This document shows positions 32,540-41,593 of a DNA stretch of 42,680 nt, piece by piece; position 1 is the first letter of the stretch; every line of letters begins with the position of its first letter. The DNA is taken from the NCBI GenBank assembly GCA_036501185.1, contig DASYAU010000160.1:1-42680 (forward strand), in the 5' to 3' direction. The DNA is from Korobacter sp036501185 (GTDB lineage: Bacteria; Acidobacteriota; Terriglobia; Terriglobales; Acidobacteriaceae). The notes beneath the pieces were generated by a model that saw nothing but the letters and a program-made list of their open reading frames with translations, was not told the origin of the DNA and did not search any database. Both the position numbers and the translations under genes were made by a program.

Positions 32540-35500
32540 ATGTGGATTGTTGCATTAGCGCTGAGACGCCCTTACACGTTTATCGTGATGGCGATCGTCA
32601 TCTTCATCATGTTTTTTGTGACGGTGGCGAATACCCCGGTCGATATATTTCCCAGCATTGATATCCCAGTAGTCTCGGTCGTGTGGTTTTATACCGGCAT
32701 GTCACCGGAAGACATGGCGAACCGCATCGTCTCCAATTCCGAGCGCGGGATCACCACCACCGTGAACGATATCGAGCACATGGAATCGCAGTCGGTTTAC
32801 GTCCTGGGCATTATCAAGGTCTTTTTCCGGCCGGGCACCAACGTCCAAGGCGCGATTTCTCAAATCACGGCCATCTCCCAGACCACCGTCCACGGGCTTC
32901 CGCCTGGCACTACGCCGCCGCTGATCATTTCTTATAGCGCTTCCACTACGCCCGTCATTCAGCTCGGTCTCAGCAGCAAAACCCTGCCGGAACAACAGCT
33001 CTTCGACTTGGGACAAAATTTCCTTCGCACCTATCTCGCGACGGTGCAAGGAGCTGCTACGCCTTATCCGTATGGCGGCAAGCTCCGCCAGATCCAGGTG
33101 GACCTCGATCTCGCGAAACTCCAGCAGTATGGGCTGCAACCGGTCGACATCGTCAATGCCGTGAATGCGCAGAACATCATCCTGCCCACCGGCACGGTGA
33201 AGTTGGGCGCTACCGAGTACAGCGTCGAGATGAACGGCACGCCAGGGACGATCGCGGAACTGAACGACCTGCCGGTGAAGACGGTGAACGGCTCGACGCT
33301 GTATATGCGGGATGTGGCGCACATCCGCGACGGCTTCGCGCCGCAAACGAACATTGTGCGGCAGGATGGCAATCGCGGCGCACTGATGTCGATGTACAAG
33401 ACCGGCAATGCATCCACGTTGCAGATCGTGCAGTCCATCAAGGACATCGTGTCCCAGGCGGAGAAATCCCTGCCGCCTGAGTTGACCATCAAAGCGCTCT
33501 TCGATCAGTCGCTGTTCGTCCGAGCGTCGATTAAAGGCGTGCTTCGCGAGGCCGCGATTGCTGCGGCACTGACAGCGGTGATGATCCTCGTATTCCTCGG
33601 TGACTGGCGTCCCACGATCGTCATCTCCATCTCCATTCCGTTGTCGATCTTCGTCTCGATCATCATGCTGGGTGCAATCGGGCAGACCATCAACATCATG
33701 ACCCTTGGAGGCCTGGCGCTCGCCGTCGGTATTCTCGTCGACGATGCCACCGTGGAAATCGAGAATATTGAACGCAACCTTGCCATGGGCAAGGAGATGA
33801 AAAAGGCGATTCTCGATGGTGCGCAGCAGATTGCCGTACCGGCGTTCGTTTCCACGTTGAGCATCTGCATTGTTTTCGTGCCTATGTTTTTCCTCACGGG
33901 AGTGGCGAAATTTCTCTTCGTTCCACTCGCAGAGGCGGTCAGCTTCGCCATGCTGGCCAGCTACCTGCTCTCGCGTACGCTCATCCCCACGCTGGTGATG
34001 TACATCATGCGCGGTCACGAGCATCGATCCGAACAGCCTAGGACATTCATGGGCCGCTTCCAGCGTGGCTTTGAGAGAAAATTTGAAGATTTCCGCCGTG
34101 GCTACCAGGCGCTGCTCGAGACTACCCTCGAACATCGCGGCATCTTTGTGATCGTTTTTCTTGTGTTCTGTGTGCTATCGCTTGCGATCGTGAGATTCCT
34201 CGGACAGGACTTTTTCCCGCAGGTAGACGCAGGCCTGCTGAAACTCCACGTGCGAGCGAGGCCTGGACTTCGCGTAGAAGAAACCGCGAAGTTGTGCGAC
34301 GAAATTGAAGGTGTGCTGCGCGAGGAAATCCCCAAGCAGGAACTCCAGACCGTTCTCGACAACATCGGACTGCCGAACTCCGGGATTAACCAGTCGTATA
34401 GCTCGAACGGCACTGTCGGATCGAGCGACGCGGAAATCCTGATCGCTCTCGATCCGGAGCGGCATCATCCCACCGCCGACTACGTACGCCACCTTCGCGA
34501 GGTGCTGCCGCAGAAGTTTCCTGGTGTCGAGTTCTTCTTCCAGCCCGCCGATATCGTGACCCAGATCTTGAACTTCGGCCTGCCTGCGCCAGTGGACGTC
34601 CAGATCGTCGGCACGGATATGCAGAAGAATTATGATGTCGCGCAGCAGATTGCCAATCAGATGCGCCACATCCCAGGTGCAGCGGACGTGCACGTGCAGC
34701 AGTTGCTTTCGTTGCCCACTCTGCACATGGACATTGAGCGCACCCGCGTGACCCAGGTTGGGTTGACGGCGCGCGACGTGGCGCAGAGCGCGTTGATTTC
34801 TCTGAGTGGCAGCTTCCAGACAGCCCCGAACTTCTGGCTGAACCCGAAGAACAACGTCACGTACCAGATTGCGGTGCAGGAGCCACAATACCGCATGACC
34901 AGCATGGACGACCTGCTGAACATCCCGGTCACATCGGCGCAGGGGCAGCAGTTGATGGGAAATCTCGCGCAGTTCAGCCCAACGGCGCGTCCTGCAACGG
35001 TGAATCACTACAACGTTCAGCCTGTCATGGACGTATACGCCAGCACCCAGGACCGCGATCTGGGCGCTGTTGCGGCTGATACCGAGAAGATCATCAACAG
35101 TTTCAACGGCCACCTGCCGCGCGGCACGCACATCGTGATGCGCGGCCAGGTTTCGACCATGCGCTCTTCGTTCATCGGTCTGGCCGCCGGACTCGTCGGC
35201 GCGATCGTGCTGGTTTACTTGTTGATCGTCATCAACTTCCAGTCGTGGCTCGATCCTTTCATTATCATTGCAGCGCTTCCCGGAGCGCTCGCCGGCATCT
35301 GCTGGTTTCTGCTGCTCACGCACACGACGATGAGCGTGCCGTCGCTCACCGGCGCGGTGATGTGCATGGGGGTGGCGACCGCGAATTCCATCCTGATGGT
35401 GAGTTTTGCGCGTGAACAAATGGATGAAGGCGTTCCGGCGGTCCAGGCGGCGATTGCCGCGGGCTACACCCGCATCCGTCCGGTGCTGATGACCGCGTTG

Positions 35501-35689
35501 GCCATGATCATCGGAATGGTCCCCATGGCTCTTGGTTTCGGCGAGGGCGGCGAACAAAACGCGCCACTCGGCCGCGCCGTGATTGGCGGACTGTTGTTCG
35601 CTACTGTAGCAACTTTGTTTTTCGTACCCAGCGTCTTTGCCATCTTCCACAGCTACCTTGAGAGAAGGCGCGAGCGGCAGGAGGCATAA
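32540..35689 (+). CDS. RND-family efflux pump, inner-membrane transporter (AcrB/MdtB-like)
   Basis: A 1049-residue proton-driven efflux transporter with the standard two-fold RND layout: TM1 (about 10-30), a large periplasmic loop (about 35-330), TM2-6, a cytoplasmic loop (about 495-520), TM7, a second periplasmic loop (about 560-855), and TM8-12. The proton-relay pair Asp401-Asp402 in GILVDDATVEIEN (TM4) is intact. PVDIFPSIDIPVVSVVW and the GMSPEDMANRIV segment are typical of the hydrophobe/amphiphile pumps. GGAG stands six bases before the ATG. It is followed by its membrane fusion protein (two-base gap) and outer-membrane factor, giving a complete tripartite pump. Confidence 0.92.
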   Translation: MWIVALALRRPYTFIVMAIVIFIMFFVTVANTPVDIFPSIDIPVVSVVWFYTGMSPEDMANRIVSNSERGITTTVNDIEHMESQSVYVLGIIKVFFRPGTNVQGAISQITAISQTTVHGLPPGTTPPLIISYSASTTPVIQLGLSSKTLPEQQLFDLGQNFLRTYLATVQGAATPYPYGGKLRQIQVDLDLAKLQQYGLQPVDIVNAVNAQNIILPTGTVKLGATEYSVEMNGTPGTIAELNDLPVKTVNGSTLYMRDVAHIRDGFAPQTNIVRQDGNRGALMSMYKTGNASTLQIVQSIKDIVSQAEKSLPPELTIKALFDQSLFVRASIKGVLREAAIAAALTAVMILVFLGDWRPTIVISISIPLSIFVSIIMLGAIGQTINIMTLGGLALAVGILVDDATVEIENIERNLAMGKEMKKAILDGAQQIAVPAFVSTLSICIVFVPMFFLTGVAKFLFVPLAEAVSFAMLASYLLSRTLIPTLVMYIMRGHEHRSEQPRTFMGRFQRGFERKFEDFRRGYQALLETTLEHRGIFVIVFLVFCVLSLAIVRFLGQDFFPQVDAGLLKLHVRARPGLRVEETAKLCDEIEGVLREEIPKQELQTVLDNIGLPNSGINQSYSSNGTVGSSDAEILIALDPERHHPTADYVRHLREVLPQKFPGVEFFFQPADIVTQILNFGLPAPVDVQIVGTDMQKNYDVAQQIANQMRHIPGAADVHVQQLLSLPTLHMDIERTRVTQVGLTARDVAQSALISLSGSFQTAPNFWLNPKNNVTYQIAVQEPQYRMTSMDDLLNIPVTSAQGQQLMGNLAQFSPTARPATVNHYNVQPVMDVYASTQDRDLGAVAADTEKIINSFNGHLPRGTHIVMRGQVSTMRSSFIGLAAGLVGAIVLVYLLIVINFQSWLDPFIIIAALPGALAGICWFLLLTHTTMSVPSLTGAVMCMGVATANSILMVSFAREQMDEGVPAVQAAIAAGYTRIRPVLMTALAMIIGMVPMALGFGEGGEQNAPLGRAVIGGLLFATVATLFFVPSVFAIFHSYLERRRERQEA

Positions 35690-35691
35690 CG

Positions 35692-37137
35692 ATGGATGAG
35701 CCCCGTAAATCCCAGCAACCGGAGTCGACGATGAGTAAAGACGACGAACGAAAATATTCGTCGGCCAGTCACGAGAACGCGCGCGATCAGTCTGCGCATG
35801 AAGAAACACAGTCGGACCGCGACGAGGAGATCGCCGAGCTTCAGAACGAAGCCCATCATCAGCACGTCGGAATCCAGAAGCCGCCAGATCTCCCGCCTGC
35901 TTCGCCCCGCCGGGCGCTGATCTTTGTCGGAATTTTCCTGCTCATCCTCGTGCTCGCCGGCGCTTTCACTGTCTGGCAAAGAATGAGTCATGACCAGGCG
36001 CTCGCCAGCGAAACGGAGCGCGACATCGTACCGACGGTGGCCGTGGTAAAGCCGGCCATGGAGAAACCGGACCAGGAACTCGTATTGCCCGGATCGTTGC
36101 AGGCGTACGAAGAATCGCCCATCTACGCGCGCACCAGCGGCTATCTCGTAAAGTGGTACAAGGACATCGGCAGTCGCATTCATAAAGGCGAACTACTCGC
36201 ACACATCGATACGCCGGAAGTTGACCAGGAATTAAACCAGGCGCGCGCCGCACGCCAGCAGATCGTTGCCCAACTCGAACTGGCCCGTATCAGCGCCGAG
36301 CGCTGGGAAAATTTACGCAAGAGCGATTCGGTTTCCGCGCAGGAAGCTGACCAGCAGACCAGCGGCTATAAGCAGGCACAGGCGAACCTCGCCGCGGCTG
36401 ATGCCAACGTGAAGCGCCTGGAACAACTCGAAGGGTTCAAGGATGTTTATGCTCCGTTCGATGGCGTGCTCACCCGGCGCAACGTCGACCCCGGTGCGCT
36501 GATCAATGCCGGGGCAGGGGGACTTGCATTATTCAATGTCGCGCGGGTTGATCCTTTGCGCGTGTACACCAGCGTTCCGCAAGCGTATTCCACGGCAATC
36601 AAGGTGGGTTCCAACGCCATCGTCACCCTACAGGAATATCCCGGTCATAAATTCACCGGCAAGATTGTCCGCACCGCCGAAGCTATCGATCCGACCACCC
36701 GTACCTTATTGACGGAAGTCGATGTGCCGAACAAGGACGCAAAGCTCCTGCCAGGCTCGTTTGGGGAAGTGCACTTCGCCGTCGACTCCGGTGTGAACAA
36801 ACTCACTATTCCGGTGAATGCCATGCTTTTCCGCGCGCAAGGCGCGCAGGCTGCCGTCGTCAGTCCAGATAACCATGTGCATCTCGTTTCCATCGGCATT
36901 GGTCGGGACTATGGCACGACGCTAGAGGTGCTGACCGGCATCAGTCCCACCGACCAGGTGGTGCTCAATCCGCCCGATTCTCTGGAAGATGGCGAAACGG
37001 TCCACGTGAGTCCCGAGAAGCAGAATCAGGAAAACGGCGAGGGAGCGCCGCCGACCGGACCGACTCAACAGGAGCAGAAAAAGCAACAGAAGAGCGACAA
37101 CGATCAGAAGGCGGGAAAGAAGGGAGGGCGCTCGTGA
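35692..37137 (+). CDS. RND efflux periplasmic adaptor (membrane fusion protein)
   Basis: A 481-residue HlyD/AcrA-type adaptor joining the RND pump to the outer-membrane channel. It has an unusually long charged N-terminal tail (about 1-78, many Glu/Asp/Gln/Ser) before one transmembrane helix (about 80-102), so it is anchored by a helix rather than by lipid. Lipoyl half-motifs (about 136-175; YARTSGYLVKWYKDIGSRIHKGELLAHID) flank an alpha-helical hairpin (about 177-240). The second lipoyl part is VYAPFDGVLTRRNVDPGALI. Beta-barrel and membrane-proximal domains follow to about 440. The last 40 residues are Gln/Lys/Gly-rich. Its stop overlaps the next gene's start by four bases. Confidence 0.9.
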   Translation: MDEPRKSQQPESTMSKDDERKYSSASHENARDQSAHEETQSDRDEEIAELQNEAHHQHVGIQKPPDLPPASPRRALIFVGIFLLILVLAGAFTVWQRMSHDQALASETERDIVPTVAVVKPAMEKPDQELVLPGSLQAYEESPIYARTSGYLVKWYKDIGSRIHKGELLAHIDTPEVDQELNQARAARQQIVAQLELARISAERWENLRKSDSVSAQEADQQTSGYKQAQANLAAADANVKRLEQLEGFKDVYAPFDGVLTRRNVDPGALINAGAGGLALFNVARVDPLRVYTSVPQAYSTAIKVGSNAIVTLQEYPGHKFTGKIVRTAEAIDPTTRTLLTEVDVPNKDAKLLPGSFGEVHFAVDSGVNKLTIPVNAMLFRAQGAQAAVVSPDNHVHLVSIGIGRDYGTTLEVLTGISPTDQVVLNPPDSLEDGETVHVSPEKQNQENGEGAPPTGPTQQEQKKQQKSDNDQKAGKKGGRS

Positions 37138-38612
37138 AGCAGTTCGCGATCGCCATCTTCGGACTGGCGGCCCTGCTGATCGCTAGCGGCTGTGAAGTGG
37201 GCCCCGCCTACCATCGGGCTGCTGTCGACGTTCCCGCGCAGTGGAGCGTTCAGCCGCAAGCGCCGTTCCAGGCAGCTTCTCCGGCAGACAGCTTGCCGAA
37301 GGGCGAATGGTGGAGCATTTTCAGCACGCCTGAGCTCAACGATCTTGAACAGCAAGCCGCGAAGGCAAACCAGACACTCGCCGCTGCTCAAGCGCGATTA
37401 AACCAAGCCCGGGCGTTCGCGCGGGTGCAGTCGGCGTACCTGTTTCCATCGTCGAACGTGAACCCCTCAGTCGAACGCCAGAGGGTTTCGGCGGATCGTC
37501 CTACGCTCGGTTCGCCTATCGCGCCGAAGACCGATACGGAATACACGTACACCATCCCGTTCAACATCAATTACGAAGTGGATCTTTTTGGACAGAATCG
37601 CCGCAATCTCGAGTCGGCGAATGCGCAGCTCCAGGCCTCGGCAGCGGACCTCGAAAACGTGCGCCTGATCATGACTTCCGAGCTGGCCGCTGATTACTTC
37701 AGCCTTCGCGAACTCGATACCGAAATCGCTGTGGTGCAGCAGGCGCTCGAGTTTCAGCAAAAGGACTATGACCTCGTCGTGCGTCGCGAAAAGGGCGGCG
37801 TTGCCTCTGGTCTCGATGTTTCGCAACAGGCCACTGTCCTCGATGCTACCCGTGCGCAACTTGATCTTCTACGCGAGCAGCGCCATCAATACGAGCACGC
37901 CATCGCGGTCCTTGTCGGACAGCCCGCGCCGACATTCCATCTCTCGGCGCATCCGCTCGATACGCCGCCACCAGCGATTCCCACCGGCGTGCCTTCTGAG
38001 ATACTGCAGCGCCGTCCCGATGTCGCGACTGCGGAGCGACAGATGGCGTCCGCGAACGCCCAAGTCGGCGTGGCGAAGGCCGCTTTCTACCCCATGGTTT
38101 CGCTTTTCGGAAACGGCGGCGTCCTCAGCAACGACATCACCGACCTGGTCAGCGCTCCGAGCGCGATTTGGGCGCTTGGTGGACAACTCGTTCAACCGCT
38201 CTTTAATGGCGGACGCAATCGTGCGAACCTTGCTTCCGCGAAGGCGAATTACGACCAGACCATCGCCAACTACCGGCAAGATGTGCTCGTAGCCTTCCAG
38301 CAGGTGGAAGATGCATTAACGAACTTGAATGCGTTGCAGGCGTCGGCGGCGTCACAGGAGAGGGCTGTGGCGGACGCGCAGACCGCGCTGACGATCGCCA
38401 ACAACCGCTACGTAGGCGGAATTACAACGTATCTCGATGTCGTGACTGCCGAGGAGACATTACTCTCCAACCAGCGCCTCGCGACTCAGATTCGCGGACA
38501 ACAGATGGTGAATACTGTCTATCTGGCGAAGGCGCTCGGCGGCGGGTGGGACGCGAATTCGCTGAAGGGAATTGAAGTGCGTCCGCAGCCCGGGCAGATC
38601 ATCCAGCCGTAA
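37134..38612 (+). CDS. outer-membrane efflux lipoprotein, NodT/OprM family
   Basis: A 492-residue TolC-like channel. The N-terminus is a lipoprotein signal with lipobox LIASGC (Cys20), followed by the family start EVGPAYHRAAVDVPAQW. Two TolC-type repeats are visible (about 75-275 and 285-475). They include ANQTLAAAQARLNQARA, the equatorial segment IPFNINYEVDLFGQNRRNLE, LQRRPDVATAERQMASANA and GGQLVQPLFNGGRNRANLA. The GTG start overlaps the adaptor stop, giving translational coupling in the RND operon. Confidence 0.92.
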   Translation: MKQFAIAIFGLAALLIASGCEVGPAYHRAAVDVPAQWSVQPQAPFQAASPADSLPKGEWWSIFSTPELNDLEQQAAKANQTLAAAQARLNQARAFARVQSAYLFPSSNVNPSVERQRVSADRPTLGSPIAPKTDTEYTYTIPFNINYEVDLFGQNRRNLESANAQLQASAADLENVRLIMTSELAADYFSLRELDTEIAVVQQALEFQQKDYDLVVRREKGGVASGLDVSQQATVLDATRAQLDLLREQRHQYEHAIAVLVGQPAPTFHLSAHPLDTPPPAIPTGVPSEILQRRPDVATAERQMASANAQVGVAKAAFYPMVSLFGNGGVLSNDITDLVSAPSAIWALGGQLVQPLFNGGRNRANLASAKANYDQTIANYRQDVLVAFQQVEDALTNLNALQASAASQERAVADAQTALTIANNRYVGGITTYLDVVTAEETLLSNQRLATQIRGQQMVNTVYLAKALGGGWDANSLKGIEVRPQPGQIIQP

Positions 38613-38737
38613 GTTTGCAACCGAGTGCCACCTCAACTCATCTCTTAAGCAATCAACGGCTCGCGAAGTAGCTGAGCCCCGGCAAATCGGCCATCAGGTT
38701 GTCGGGTGAGAGTTCAATTCCACGAAACGGAGATGGA

Positions 38738-40333
38738 ATGAGCAGTGCTGCCACAACGCAGCAGCAGGTAAGACCTGCGAGCAATCCATGGATGATCGCC
38801 GTTGCTGTCATGCTGGCGACTTTCATGGAGGTGCTCGATACTTCCATCGCTTCGGTCGCCCTGCCGCACATTGCCGGTAGCCTTTCAGCCACGAATGATG
38901 AAGCCACATGGGTGCTCACCAGCTATCTTGTCGCGAATGCCATTGTTCTTCCTGCGAGCACGTGGTTCGCGCTGCGCTTCGGGCGCAAGCGTTTTCTCGT
39001 TATCTGCATTGTTATTTTCACGGTGTCTTCCTTCGCCTGCGGCGCTGCCACTTCGCTGTGGATGATTCTCGCCGCCCGCGCCGTCCAAGGTGCTGGAGGC
39101 GGCGCGCTGCAACCCCTATCCCAGGCCATTTTGCTGGAAAGCTTCCCGCCGGAAAAGCGCGGTCTTGCCATGGCCGTGTTCGCTCTTGGCGTAGTAGTGG
39201 CGCCGGTGCTTGGCCCAACATTCGGTGGTTGGCTCACCGACACCTATTCCTGGCGCTGGGCGTTCTACATCAACATTCCCATCGGAATTCTCGCAGTCTT
39301 CATGATCCTCACCTACGTGCAGGATCCACCTTATATTCAGAATGCTAAGCCCGGCCGCATTGACGCCATCGGACTTGGGCTGCTCGCCGTGTGGCTTGGC
39401 GCGTTGCAGATCATTCTCGATAAAGGCCAGGAAGTGGATTGGTGGGGTGCGACGTGGCTGCGCTGGGCCACCTTGCTTCTGCTAGTTACGTTCGTTGCGT
39501 TCCTTATCCGTCAGTGGGTGCACCCTAAGCCGCTGGTAGACTTGCGCGTTTTCAGCCATCGGAACTTTACGCTGGGCTGCATCATGATCGGACTCTTTGG
39601 CGCGGTGATCTATGGGATGGTCACGCTGCTGCCGCTGTTCTACCAGGAACTGCTCGGCTATACCGCGCTGAATGCGGGAATCGCCGTGAGCCCGCGTGGA
39701 TTTGGAGCGATCGTGGCCATGCCAATGATCGGCATCCTCACCAGCCGCATCGACAATCGCTGGCTCATCGCGTTCGGCTTCGCGCTGTTTGGCGTTTGCA
39801 GTATCTGGTTCGGCGAGGTCTATCTCGGCATTGGCCCTTGGACGTTCATCTGGGCCATCATCCTCAGCGGCTTCGCTTCCGGCTGCGTCTTCGTGCCGCT
39901 TTCCACCACGACGATGGCATTCTTAAAGAACGAGGAGATTGGAAACGCCAGCGGCCTTTACAACCTGCTGCGCAACATCGGCGGCAGCATCGGAATTTCC
40001 ATCGTGAATACGATCGTGGTGCGCCACGCGCAAACCCACCGCGTAGACCTGGTGCGCTCGGTGACGCCGGAAAGTTTGAATTACCAACAGCAGAGCGAGG
40101 CAATCAAGCACGCCATGGCGCTGGCGGGATCAGGTGGAAATGGTGCGCCGCTGTTTGGGGCGGGCACCCGAGCCCTGGGCCTGGTCAACCTTATGGTCGA
40201 TCAGCAGGCCCGGCTCTGGTCTTATGTGGATGACTTCCGCTATCTCGCGCTCGTGTGTTTCGCGTGCGTTCCGATCGTGTTCATGCTCAAGAAAACGGTC
40301 GGCAAGAAGGGCGCGGTCGGCGCAGGGCACTAA
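38738..40333 (+). CDS. DHA2-family multidrug MFS transporter (EmrB/QacA type)
   Basis: A 531-residue major facilitator with about 14 membrane helices. Motif D1/C-like LDTSIASVALPHIAGSL lies in helix 1, motif A follows (WFALRFGRKRFLV, about 80-92) and motif C is ALGVVVAPVLGPTFGGWL (about 149-166). An EmrB-like C-terminal extension carries an extra loop (about 455-495). It exports drugs or metabolites using proton-motive force. ATG at 38738 is chosen for GGAG six bases upstream; the TTG at 38699 would add 13 residues. It lies 125 bases after the outer-membrane factor, with no terminator seen, so it may belong to the same efflux operon, sharing the channel. No EmrA gene is adjacent. Confidence 0.9.
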   Translation: MSSAATTQQQVRPASNPWMIAVAVMLATFMEVLDTSIASVALPHIAGSLSATNDEATWVLTSYLVANAIVLPASTWFALRFGRKRFLVICIVIFTVSSFACGAATSLWMILAARAVQGAGGGALQPLSQAILLESFPPEKRGLAMAVFALGVVVAPVLGPTFGGWLTDTYSWRWAFYINIPIGILAVFMILTYVQDPPYIQNAKPGRIDAIGLGLLAVWLGALQIILDKGQEVDWWGATWLRWATLLLLVTFVAFLIRQWVHPKPLVDLRVFSHRNFTLGCIMIGLFGAVIYGMVTLLPLFYQELLGYTALNAGIAVSPRGFGAIVAMPMIGILTSRIDNRWLIAFGFALFGVCSIWFGEVYLGIGPWTFIWAIILSGFASGCVFVPLSTTTMAFLKNEEIGNASGLYNLLRNIGGSIGISIVNTIVVRHAQTHRVDLVRSVTPESLNYQQQSEAIKHAMALAGSGGNGAPLFGAGTRALGLVNLMVDQQARLWSYVDDFRYLALVCFACVPIVFMLKKTVGKKGAVGAGH

Positions 40334-40340
40334 TGCTGCG

Positions 40341-40502
40341 CTATACGCTGGCGGCTGGCGGTTCCTCGCGTTTCCAGAACGGATTGTCGAGTCCCACCAA
40401 GGGCCGCTCTTCCGTACGCTTGGGCTCGCTGGTCCCGGGATTGGTCTGCTTTGTACAAGGGGTGTCTAATTTGTGTTCAGTTCCGCAATAAGGACAATGC
40501 AT
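40341..40502 (-). CDS. small CxxC protein with a zinc-ribbon-like N-terminus
   Basis: A 53-residue protein of unknown function. It begins MHCPYCGTEHKLDTPC: a CxxC knuckle, then His and a third Cys, which could bind zinc. The rest is charged and Pro-rich and probably disordered. AGGAG eight bases before the ATG at 40502 makes a strong ribosome-binding site and argues for a real gene. It sits between the convergent MFS gene (seven bases away) and the LysR gene upstream on the same strand. Confidence 0.5.
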   Translation of the reverse strand: MHCPYCGTEHKLDTPCTKQTNPGTSEPKRTEERPLVGLDNPFWKREEPPAASV

Positions 40503-40615
40503 CGAGGGAGCTCCTGAATGAACTGTTGGCCAAGGGTCAACATCATTATTAGAAGCCAAATGCGCCCTGCGAAAAAACGCAAAATTTCGATACGCTGAAA
40601 CGGCTTTTCAAATTG

Positions 40616-41524
40616 TCACACGCGCTGTGACTTGACCTTCTTTGCCGGCCCCCGATGCCGGATCAGCTCGATAAACGCGGTTGCCGCGCGGGGTAATGTG
40701 CGGTCCGTGCGATAAACCAGCCCCAGCTCGCGCCATAATTCCACGTTCTTGATAGGCAGAAGCTTGGCTTTGCCCGAGCGCACTTCGTCCTGGGCAAAGC
40801 TGGTGCTGAGCAGGGAAATGCCGACTCCCGAGACAACGAAGCTCTTGATTAATCCAACGCTCGGGATTTCCATGGCGACGCGGAGCTTTGAGTTATACGG
40901 CCGGAAAAGCTTATCGAGCTGCTGCCGCGTGTAGCCGGTCTTCGGGAAGATTAGCGGGAAATCCGCGATCTGTTCCACGGAGACCGCGTCGTGGGCCGCC
41001 AGCGGATGTCGCGACGGCACGAACAGCATGAGTTGGTCGCGGAAGATCGGATGTACCTTCAGCGATGGCGATTTCACCGGCAGCGTCGCGATGCCGAGAT
41101 CGATGGCGCCATCTTCCACCGCCTGCAAGATCTTGCGGCTGAAGTTGCGGTAAACCGTGATTTGTACCTGCGGGTACTGCTGGCTGTACTCGGTGAAGAT
41201 CTCAGGCAGTACGTAGAGGCAAGTGGCTTCGTTGGCGCCGATGGCGAGCGTGCCGCGCGGCGTTTCGCCCTGGTCAGCCACCGCCCGCAACGACTCGTTG
41301 CGCAGTGCCACCATGCGTTGGGCGTACTCCAGCAGGACCTCGCCCGCCGGCGAAAGGCGCACGGTTTTGCCGGAGCGGTCGAACAGCCTCTCGCTGTACT
41401 CCTGCTCCAGTTGCCGGATTTGCGCGCTCACCGCGGATTGCGAGCGATACACTTTTTCGCCGGCGCGCGAGAAATTACCGAGCTTTGCGACTTCAAGGAA
41501 AGTGAGTAGTTGGTCGAAGTCCAT
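40616..41524 (-). CDS. LysR-family transcriptional regulator
   Basis: A 302-residue activator/repressor. The N-terminal winged HTH (about 3-62) reads DQLLTFLEVAKLGNFSRAGEKVYRSQSAVSAQIRQLE, a textbook LysR start. The substrate-binding domain (about 92-295) has GTLAIGANEATCLYVLPEIF and ISLLSTSFAQDEV. Overall it resembles the CysL/CbbR-like branch. ATG at 41524 has AGGG seven bases upstream; the TTG at 41557 would add 11 unlike residues. It lies downstream of proC in the same direction (69 bases apart). Targets are unknown; LysR regulators often act on divergent genes, but none starts here. Confidence 0.88.
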   Translation of the reverse strand: MDFDQLLTFLEVAKLGNFSRAGEKVYRSQSAVSAQIRQLEQEYSERLFDRSGKTVRLSPAGEVLLEYAQRMVALRNESLRAVADQGETPRGTLAIGANEATCLYVLPEIFTEYSQQYPQVQITVYRNFSRKILQAVEDGAIDLGIATLPVKSPSLKVHPIFRDQLMLFVPSRHPLAAHDAVSVEQIADFPLIFPKTGYTRQQLDKLFRPYNSKLRVAMEIPSVGLIKSFVVSGVGISLLSTSFAQDEVRSGKAKLLPIKNVELWRELGLVYRTDRTLPRAATAFIELIRHRGPAKKVKSQRV

Positions 41525-41593
41525 AAAATACCCTATCAAACCTGAATTGAACCGCAATGTGACATTCGTGCAAATCGATGCTGATCAATATGT

